From Synergistales bacterium (GTDB lineage: Bacteria > Synergistota > Synergistia > Synergistales > Aminobacteriaceae), in NCBI GenBank assembly GCA_025997955.1, contig BNVH01000017.1, forward strand, positions 1 to 47,179: 47,179 nt of DNA. The letters are read 5' to 3'. Every line of letters starts with the position of its first letter. Positions within the stretch are counted from its first letter, which is position 1. A model generated the notes under the pieces. It searched no databases, had not been told where the DNA came from, and worked only from the letters and a program-made list of their open reading frames with translations. Of this stretch, positions 41,736 through 47,179 are shown in pieces. The position numbers and the translations under genes were made by a program.

Positions 41736-42635
41736 ATGAAAAAGATAGAAGGAGTATTCGCCCCCATAGCTACGCCGTTTCAGACGAACGGTGATATAGA
41801 CTTCGGAAAGTTCGCCGACAACTTGGCGAAGTTCGACAAAACGGGATTGGCCGGCATCGTGGCTCTGGGCAGCAACGGAGAGTTCGCCATGCTCTCACAT
41901 CAGGAGAAGCTCGACTCGGTGCGGGCTATCCGAAAGGGCATATCGAAGGACAAAATTCTCATAGCGGGCACGGGCTGCGAGTCTTTGAAAGAAACCATAG
42001 AGCTCACAAAAGGCTCCGCGGACAATGGAGCCGACGCCGCGTTGGTGATAAACCCATGTTACTACAAACGCGACCTCAATGAAGCCACCCTCGAAAAGTT
42101 CTATACCGCCGTCGCCGACGCCTCCCCAATTCCGGTGATGGTTTACAACATGCCCGCAAACAGCGGCATCAACCTGTCCTCTACTCTCATAGTAAAGCTC
42201 TCCGCCCACAAAAACATCGTTGGGGTCAAGGACTCCGGGGGAAACATCGTTCAGATCTCGGAGATTATCGCGCTCGCGCCGGCGGAATTTTCCGTATTTG
42301 CCGGCTCAGGAAGTTTCCTGTTCGCTACGACCGTTCTCGGCGGCAAAGGCGGAACTCTGGCCGTGGCCAACGTCGCGCCGACTATCTGCGCTGAGATGTA
42401 CGCGCTGAGCGCGAAAGGGGATTATGGGAAAGCGCGTGAAATCCAGCTGAGCATCCTGAACCTCAACGCCTGCGTGACTAACCGCTACGGAATCGGCGGC
42501 ATGAAGGCCGCTATGGATTTGGTCGGCTTCTTCGGCGGCGCCCCCCGCCTGCCGCTACAGCCGGCGAGCGACGCCGCTGTCGCGGACATCAGAGCGCAAC
42601 TTGATAAACTTGGGCTTATAGGTAAATACAAGTAA
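41736..42635 (+). CDS. DapA-superfamily aldolase resembling 4-hydroxy-2-oxoglutarate aldolase
   Basis: 299-residue TIM barrel of the DHDPS/NAL family. Schiff-base Lys165 (GVKDSGG) and Tyr137 (YNMPAN) are present. It has GSNGEF rather than the TTGE of true DapA and lacks the Arg after the Tyr motif (Asn142 instead), as mammalian HOGA1 does. It also shares GCES, PCYY and VTNRYGIGGMKAAMDLVGFFGG. Predicted reaction: cleavage of 4-hydroxy-2-oxoglutarate to pyruvate and glyoxylate. It is the last gene of the pxp operon and ends before a terminator. Ribosome site weak (GGAGAG). Confidence 0.85.
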   Translation: MKKIEGVFAPIATPFQTNGDIDFGKFADNLAKFDKTGLAGIVALGSNGEFAMLSHQEKLDSVRAIRKGISKDKILIAGTGCESLKETIELTKGSADNGADAALVINPCYYKRDLNEATLEKFYTAVADASPIPVMVYNMPANSGINLSSTLIVKLSAHKNIVGVKDSGGNIVQISEIIALAPAEFSVFAGSGSFLFATTVLGGKGGTLAVANVAPTICAEMYALSAKGDYGKAREIQLSILNLNACVTNRYGIGGMKAAMDLVGFFGGAPRLPLQPASDAAVADIRAQLDKLGLIGKYK

Positions 42636-42670
42636 GGTCGCTTTGACGCGAGTAAAATTCATTTTATGAG

Positions 42671-42704
42671 GCCCGAAGAAACTGACTGTTTAGTTTTTTC
42701 GGGC
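42671..42704 (+). terminator. Rho-independent terminator of the pxp operon
   Basis: Stem GCCCGAA/TTCGGGC (42671-42677 with 42698-42704) plus an inner AAACT/AGTTT stem, followed by TTTCTTTAT on the plus strand. About 36 bases after the aldolase stop. Confidence 0.85.
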
Positions 42705-42713
42705 TTTCTTTAT

Positions 42714-42740
42714 GGGCGGAACACGTAGGTCCGCCCCTAC
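42714..42740 (-). repeat. Dispersed palindromic repeat (REP-like)
   Basis: Stem GGGCGGA/TCCGCCC with a 9-base loop; read on the minus strand it starts GTAGGGGCGGACC, similar to repeats common between genes in anaerobes. It overlaps the 3' end of the PAS gene and provides its TAG stop. Confidence 0.55.
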
Positions 42741-44362
42741 ACGATGACCCAAGATGTCTGTCTATTGGTGTCGACTTTGACTTCTTTGGTCTCCCTTTGG
42801 GTTTCGATTAGATCGTTCAATTCCTCCTGCATATTCTTCATGTTGGTTATATCCCGCGCCGTGACGCCGATGCCGGTCTCTTTGTTGCGCAAGACGGCGC
42901 TGAAAGCCGAAACCCATAGGACGCGTTGTTTGCCGTTTTTACATATGAGATTCATCTCGAAGTTAAAATACCCGCTCTTGGAGTTACCCGTCATGCCGAC
43001 GGCACTGAGCAGGGCTATGTCTTCCGAGCTGAACATAAGCCCCATACCGCGCGTGAGAAGCTCTTCTTTTGAGAAGCCGGAAAGCGTGAGAACCGTCGGG
43101 TTCATGTATTCTATGTCGCCCTCCGTGTTGATGTATACGATAAAATTGGGGGAATGCTCCACAAGCGACATGGTGCGGAAAAGATCTCCCTCTATGGATT
43201 CTATGGGGCGAAGATCGCGCATATAGCCGACAATGCGGTATTCGTCCTTCCATTTCACCCGCTGAAAGCACATATCCACCGGCAAAATTCTCCCGTCCTT
43301 CGCGCGGCACTCCCAGCGAAACGCGCTCTTGCCGGTTTCGAGGACTTGCCACAAGTGGACTTTCTTTTTCAGCTCGCTTTTAGCGCCGTCCGGCTGATAC
43401 TCCGGCGTGAAGCGTTTGGAGTTCTCAATATATTCCGCCTTGCTTTCGCACTCGAACAAATCGACAAGGGCATTGTTGCAGTCGATTGTTTCGCCTTCTT
43501 TGTTCTTGATGAAGCAGGCCAAGGGCATGGAGTCGAGCATGGCCTGTACGCGCATCTCGGCTTCTCGCGCCTCCTCTTCTTTCTCCTTGATCTCGCGAAG
43601 GTCGCGCGAGTAGGCCGCGAGTCCGTGGCCCCCATTGTACGGGACGCGGACAAGGGTCGTCTCCACGGGGAGCTGTTCTCCGCTCGCCGTCATGTACATC
43701 CACTCGAAGCGCTGGTATCCTGTCTCAAAAGCGGCCTTGATAAGCCTTGTGGCTTTTTCGGTCGTCGGCGTTCCGTCCGGCTGACGCTCCGGGTTGAGAT
43801 CGTAAAAATGGTCTATGTACTCGGATTTTTGAGAGATGCCGAACATCTTCAGCGCCTCTAAGTTGCAGTCGAGCATTTTGCCGCTTTCGTCCCAAAACGA
43901 ACAAGCCATAGGTGTGGAGTTCAGCATAGCCTTGGTTTGCTCCTCCTCGGTGTCTGTCAGGTCAGAAATATCGCGATAGTTGGTCTGAGAGCCTATATAA
44001 ACGCCGTCCTTGTCAAAAAATGGAATCGTCACAACTCTATACGAGCGTAAAGTCGAGCCCGGGAAATTTATTTGGGGATACGTCATGACGGGTTTGCGGC
44101 TCTCGCGACCCATTTTACGGAACTCCTCGACTTTCTCAATCAAGAAGTTGCTTTCGAAGAACCTGAACAACTCCTGAAAAGTCCGTCCCTTGACAGCGGA
44201 CTCGTCCGGAAGGTTTAAAAGCCGCAAAAAGCTATCGCTACAACGCACGATGCGATCATCTTGGTCTGAGATAATAATTCCGTCGATAGAGCCACTGAGC
44301 AACATATCGACGTATTCACCTTGCCACCAGACAGAATCCGTTTTGTCGGTCAACTTAATCAT
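42737..44362 (-). CDS. Multi-PAS sensor protein without output domain
   Basis: 541 residues containing four PAS/PAC modules (about 15-125, 140-255, 270-385, 400-510). PAS features: IIISDQDDRIVRCSDSFLRLLNLPDES, MACSFWDESGKMLDCN, LACFIKNKEGETIDCNNAL and FIVYINTEGDIEYMNPTVLTLSGFS; the last ends NKETGIGVTARDITNMKNMQEEL. No histidine kinase, GGDEF, HTH or methyl-accepting domain follows; the C-terminus stops in a repeat. It has no membrane span, so it is cytoplasmic. It may be a truncated sensor. Confidence 0.85.
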   Translation of the reverse strand: MIKLTDKTDSVWWQGEYVDMLLSGSIDGIIISDQDDRIVRCSDSFLRLLNLPDESAVKGRTFQELFRFFESNFLIEKVEEFRKMGRESRKPVMTYPQINFPGSTLRSYRVVTIPFFDKDGVYIGSQTNYRDISDLTDTEEEQTKAMLNSTPMACSFWDESGKMLDCNLEALKMFGISQKSEYIDHFYDLNPERQPDGTPTTEKATRLIKAAFETGYQRFEWMYMTASGEQLPVETTLVRVPYNGGHGLAAYSRDLREIKEKEEEAREAEMRVQAMLDSMPLACFIKNKEGETIDCNNALVDLFECESKAEYIENSKRFTPEYQPDGAKSELKKKVHLWQVLETGKSAFRWECRAKDGRILPVDMCFQRVKWKDEYRIVGYMRDLRPIESIEGDLFRTMSLVEHSPNFIVYINTEGDIEYMNPTVLTLSGFSKEELLTRGMGLMFSSEDIALLSAVGMTGNSKSGYFNFEMNLICKNGKQRVLWVSAFSAVLRNKETGIGVTARDITNMKNMQEELNDLIETQRETKEVKVDTNRQTSWVIV

Positions 44363-44456
44363 CCTAACTTAAAAAAATGAAATAACACCGAAGCAATGTT
44401 TTACAATCATTTTACAATATATCGACAATATTACGGAGTTTTTCCGGCGTTCTGTC

Positions 44457-44484
44457 TTGACATTTTTCCGAGTGATGATATATT
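44457..44484 (+). promoter_or_regulatory. Promoter of metQ
   Basis: TTGACA (44457-44462), 16-base spacer and TATATT (44479-44484). About 60 bases upstream of the metQ start; the leader is AT-rich and I see no S-box or other methionine riboswitch. The rest of 44363-44456 should hold the divergent PAS-gene promoter. Confidence 0.65.
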
Positions 44485-44542
44485 ACTTACAATACATATT
44501 AAATTAATATGTTTTTATAAATTGTTGTAGGAGGAATGGAAT

Positions 44543-45355
44543 ATGAAAGTAAAAACGGTGTTTTTAGCGTTGTTGGCTACGGTATTGTTGGGTTGCTTCT
44601 CCGACGCGGCGCTGGCCGCCGACCGGGTGAAGCTCAAGGTCGGAATTGTCGGGGAGAGCTATTATGACATATGGAAGCCCGTCATAGAGAAGCTCGCGAC
44701 TGAGGGGGTAGACATTGAGCTCGTGAACTTCAATGAGTACGTCTTGCCGAACGCGGCCCTCGACGCGGGCGAGGTGGACTTGAACGCTTTTCAGCACCAC
44801 AAGTATCTGAACAACGAGATAAAAACAAAGGGATACAAGATCGTCGCTATCGCCGATACATTTTTGTCGGCCATGTGCCTCTACTCCAAGAACGTGAAGA
44901 GCGTAAAGGATATAAAGGAGGGCGATAAGATAGCCTTCCCCAACGACTTGGTCAATCAGGGACGCGCCCTCACTGTGCTTCAGGGCGCCGGGCTTCTCAA
45001 GCTCAAAGAGGGCGTAGTCAACCCCGATGTCACAGACATCGTAGAGAACCCGCTCAAATTGGAGTTTGTACCGGTTGACGCCGCTCAGGTGCCCTCAATA
45101 CTGCCGGACGTAGCGGCGGGCGTGGCCAACGGAAACTACGCCATAGATTTCGGCCTCGACCCGGCCAAGGACTCCATATTCTACGATGATTTGAGCTTCT
45201 ACACGACCAACGACTACATCAACGTCATAGCCGCGCGCGAACAGGACAAGGACAAGGAAGTGTTCAAGAAAGTAGTAGCTGCCTACCAGACTCCTGAGAC
45301 GGAGCAAGTTTTTTTAGATGTCTTTAAGGGCTCTTACCTTCCCGCTTGGAAATGA
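44543..45355 (+). CDS. metQ: MetQ/NlpA-family substrate-binding lipoprotein
   Basis: Solute-binding protein of D/L-methionine (or related amino acid) ABC uptake, 270 residues. Lipobox LLGC with Cys18. Family: VGIVGESYYDIWKPV, NFNEYVLPNAALDAGEVDLNAFQHHKYL, IAFPNDLVNQGRALTVLQGAGL and YTTNDYINVIAAREQDKD. MetN/MetI genes are not present next to it, so it is an orphan binding protein here. Its stop overlaps the next gene. Strong GGAGG site and promoter upstream. Confidence 0.92.
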   Translation: MKVKTVFLALLATVLLGCFSDAALAADRVKLKVGIVGESYYDIWKPVIEKLATEGVDIELVNFNEYVLPNAALDAGEVDLNAFQHHKYLNNEIKTKGYKIVAIADTFLSAMCLYSKNVKSVKDIKEGDKIAFPNDLVNQGRALTVLQGAGLLKLKEGVVNPDVTDIVENPLKLEFVPVDAAQVPSILPDVAAGVANGNYAIDFGLDPAKDSIFYDDLSFYTTNDYINVIAAREQDKDKEVFKKVVAAYQTPETEQVFLDVFKGSYLPAWK

Positions 45356-46137
45356 TCGGCAAGGGAGGGCTTAAACATAAAATCAAGCGCGCGGCCAAAA
45401 AACTCGGCATGAATTTGCTTGGCGTCGCCAATGTCGAGCGGTGGGAGAAGTACGCCGAGACGGATTCGGCGTACTTCCCTCAGAATATTTGGCCTTGGAG
45501 CAGGACGGTTATAGTTATGGGCGTTCAGATTCTTTTGCCTATGCTGGAGACTACGCCGTCCGTGGTTTACTCGGAGCTTTACAACACGACCAACCGCCTG
45601 CTTGACGAGGCGGCTTATAGAATCGCTGATTTTTTGAATAGCTGCGGGACTAAGGCGGTATTCTTCCCGCGCGACTGCTACGGCGACATCTCCGTGTTGG
45701 TCAAGAAGCCCGAGGCGGCGTTCTCCCACGTGTTGGCCGGAAAATACGCCGGACTCGGGACTCTGGCGCTCAATCACACGCTCCTGACCCCTGAGTACGG
45801 GCCGCGCGTGAGGTTTGTCTCGGTCATAACAGACGCTCGCCTTAAGCCGGATAAGGTAATCAAGGAAAACCTCTGCTCTGGCTGTAGGCTTTGTGAAAAA
45901 AACTGCCCGGTAGGGGCGTTCGGCAAAGTCGGGCCGATAGCGGGCAAGGGCGATATGAACAAAAATCGCTGCGCGGAGTATCATCAACATCTTAAGAAAG
46001 AATTTCGCTACCCCTGCGGCGTATGCACAAAGGTGTGTCCGGTCGGCGAGGATCGCAAGCTCTACGGATATTCCTCCGTCACAAAAGCCGGTGTTCTTCA
46101 CTGCCAGAATTTTGGCTCACTGAATGCCGTTCAGTAG
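45352..46137 (+). CDS. 4Fe-4S double-cluster protein, QueG-related
   Basis: About 261 residues from ATG at 45352, which overlaps the metQ stop (ATGA). The C-terminal ferredoxin part has CSGCRLCEKNCPVG and CGVCTKVCPVGE. The N-terminal part resembles the epoxyqueuosine-reductase family (AKKLGMNLLGVANVERW, KYAGLGTLALNHTLLTPEYGPRVRFVSV). A cobalamin-binding domain is not obvious, so exact function is not known; it may be a reductase. Coupling to metQ is odd. Confidence 0.8.
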   Translation: MIGKGGLKHKIKRAAKKLGMNLLGVANVERWEKYAETDSAYFPQNIWPWSRTVIVMGVQILLPMLETTPSVVYSELYNTTNRLLDEAAYRIADFLNSCGTKAVFFPRDCYGDISVLVKKPEAAFSHVLAGKYAGLGTLALNHTLLTPEYGPRVRFVSVITDARLKPDKVIKENLCSGCRLCEKNCPVGAFGKVGPIAGKGDMNKNRCAEYHQHLKKEFRYPCGVCTKVCPVGEDRKLYGYSSVTKAGVLHCQNFGSLNAVQ

Positions 46138-46178
46138 TTTATATATAAATCTAAAATTTCAGCAGGAGGTAAATTTTT

Positions 46179-47179
46179 ATGACTATTCACGCAAAGATAA
46201 CAGACCTTATAGGCAAGACGCCGCTTTTGGAGTTGGCGCGATACGCCGCCGACCACAAGCTCGGCGCAAAGTTGGTGGGCAAGCTTGAGTATTTCAACCC
46301 AGCTGGCAGCGTCAAGGACAGGATAGCCAAGGCCATGATAGACGAGGCCGAGGAGAAGGGGCTTTTGAAGCCAGGTGTCGGCGCTGTCATAATAGAGCCG
46401 ACAAGCGGCAACACAGGTATCGGCCTTGCCGCCGTCGCCTCGGCGCGGGGCTACAGGATAATTCTGACAATGCCCGAGACGATGAGCGTCGAGCGCCGCA
46501 ACCTTCTCAAGGCCTACGGCGCTGAGCTTGTGCTGACCGAGGGCGCAAAGGGCATGAAGGGCGCTATAGCGAAGGCCGACGAACTGCATCAGTCAACGCC
46601 GAATAGCTTTATCCCAGGGCAGTTTATCAACCCCGCCAATCCCAAAGTACATTTTGAGACGACTGGCCCCGAAATTTGGGACGACGCGGACGGAAAAGTC
46701 GACGTGTTCGTATCCGGCATAGGCACCGGCGGCACGATAACTGGCGCGGGTCAGTTCCTCAAGTCCAAAAATCCGTCCATCCGCATCGTGGCGGTTGAGC
46801 CGGCCGGCTCTCCTGTTCTCTCTAAGGGTACGCCCGGATCTCACAAGATTCAGGGCATAGGCGCGGGCTTTGTTCCAGATGTCTTGGACACCAAGATATA
46901 TGATGAAATAATACCGGTAGAAGACGAGAACGCGTTCGTGGCTGGGCGAGAGATAGCCCGCACCGAGGGGCTTTTGGTCGGTATTTCGTCGGGCGCGGCC
47001 GTATACGCGGCTTCTCAGATAGCCGCCCGCCCCGAGTTTGTCGGCAAAACTATCGTGGCGCTTTTGCCTGATACGGGCGAGCGTTATCATATGAAGCAGC
47101 GTGGACTTGCCGGAGCCGGTAGCGCCTATTATGTACACAAATTCGCCCCTCTTGATTTCGATGTCTATGTCTCTCACGG
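46179..47179 (+). CDS. cysK: Cysteine synthase A, C-terminus lost at a junction
   Basis: PLP enzyme making cysteine from O-acetylserine and sulfide. ATG at 46179 with AGGAGG. Lys46 (NPAGSVKDR) binds PLP; TSGNTG (75-80) and GTGGTITGAG are the substrate and phosphate loops. Homology runs to PDTGERY (codon 303, about 47087); after this a normal CysK would end within about 10 residues, but the frame continues into antisense ftsE-like DNA to the window edge with no stop. The gene is truncated or chimeric at its end. Confidence 0.93.
   Translation, partial: MTIHAKITDLIGKTPLLELARYAADHKLGAKLVGKLEYFNPAGSVKDRIAKAMIDEAEEKGLLKPGVGAVIIEPTSGNTGIGLAAVASARGYRIILTMPETMSVERRNLLKAYGAELVLTEGAKGMKGAIAKADELHQSTPNSFIPGQFINPANPKVHFETTGPEIWDDADGKVDVFVSGIGTGGTITGAGQFLKSKNPSIRIVAVEPAGSPVLSKGTPGSHKIQGIGAGFVPDVLDTKIYDEIIPVEDENAFVAGREIARTEGLLVGISSGAAVYAASQIAARPEFVGKTIVALLPDTGERYHMKQRGLAGAGSAYYVHKFAPLDFDVYVSH
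47085..47177 (-). CDS. N-terminal fragment of an FtsE-like ABC ATPase
   Basis: Minus-strand reading from 47177 is RDIDIEIKRGEFVYIIGATGSGKSTLLHM, ending in a Walker A motif GATGSGKST as at the start of FtsE-type ATPases. The match ends at about 47085 where the same frame turns into antisense cysK. The gene's true start and rest are not here. See the junction finding. Confidence 0.7.

Noticed and set aside
41736..42635. Calling this gene dapA
   Set aside because: GSNGEF replaces the TTGE motif and the carboxylate-binding Arg is absent; the operon context also does not concern lysine.
46593..47177. Minus-strand 194-codon frame beginning like FtsE
   Set aside because: Only the first 30 or so codons are FtsE-like; the rest is antisense of cysK, so it is not one protein.
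1..47179. CRISPR array, tRNA or rRNA genes
   Set aside because: No regularly spaced direct repeats, cloverleaf-like segments or rRNA signatures were noticed on either strand.

Overview
The window reads like a chromosomal contig from an anaerobic, diderm bacterium, most plausibly of the Synergistota. This is an inference, with no 16S or marker tree behind it. Supporting signs are a fapR-plsX-fabK-fabD-fabG-acpP lipid operon, a four-subunit 2-oxoacid:ferredoxin oxidoreductase, decayed Rpn/PD-(D/E)XK transposase-like genes, an AAA-ATPase/PD-(D/E)XK protein, MetQ and amino-acid/oxoproline catabolism. No rRNA, tRNA or CRISPR array was seen.

Layout. (1) 1-4786, minus strand: fatty-acid/phospholipid operon fapR-plsX-fabK-fabD-fabG-acpP, with a near-ideal promoter and a FapR-type operator in front. 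fapR has no ATG/GTG/TTG start and appears to begin at ATA. (2) 4823-4969: remnant of an Rpn-family gene. (3) 4995-6940, minus: a DUF819 membrane protein coupled to a VanX-like D-Ala-D-Ala dipeptidase, preceded by a possible 9-residue leader peptide. (4) 7081-13529, minus: gyrA-psd-pssA, then a TPP riboswitch with terminator and thiD-thiM-thiE. (5) 13530-14749: intergenic hairpins and a frameshifted, N-truncated Rpn pseudogene. (6) 14809-19136, minus: bioY-hypF-MATE exporter. (7) about 19252-20223, plus: flippase-like (LPG synthase TM family) membrane protein, again without a convincing canonical start. (8) 20181-30445, minus: one long collinear run: secreted Gly-rich protein, acidic TPR-like protein, YvyF-like protein, prepilin peptidase, def, fmt, P-loop ATPase, the 2-oxoacid oxidoreductase subunits delta-alpha-beta-gamma, a secreted zincin, and a YfbR-like HD hydrolase. 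(9) 30616-34781, plus, accessory DNA: AAA-ATPase/PD-(D/E)XK protein, LPD3-domain remnant, a TnpB element with truncated IS607-type tnpA and probable omega-RNA, and an orphan AbrB/MazE antitoxin. (10) 34802-37089, plus: GT2 glycosyltransferase, small unknown protein and a UDP-sugar 4-epimerase. (11) 37165-42635, plus: an oxoproline operon, Nramp-like transporter-pxpB-pxpC-pxpA-DUF1445-HOGA1-like aldolase. (12) 42737-44362, minus: a PAS-only sensor. (13) 44543-47179, plus: metQ, a 4Fe-4S protein and cysK, ending in a junction where cysK runs into the antisense start of an ftsE-like gene.

How the genes fit together. The lipid operon and psd/pssA supply membrane lipids, with FapR as a malonyl-CoA-responsive repressor. 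The ferredoxin oxidoreductase, the oxoproline operon and MetQ suggest an amino-acid-fermenting lifestyle. In the oxoproline operon, the DUF1445 protein (D-glutamate cyclase relatives), PxpABC and a 4-hydroxy-2-oxoglutarate aldolase-like enzyme may form a route that channels D-glutamate/5-oxoproline, or hydroxylated analogues, to central metabolites. The most notable items are the apparent non-AUG starts, the HOGA-like aldolase within the pxp operon, the metalloprotease-HD pair behind the oxidoreductase, and the chimeric right edge.
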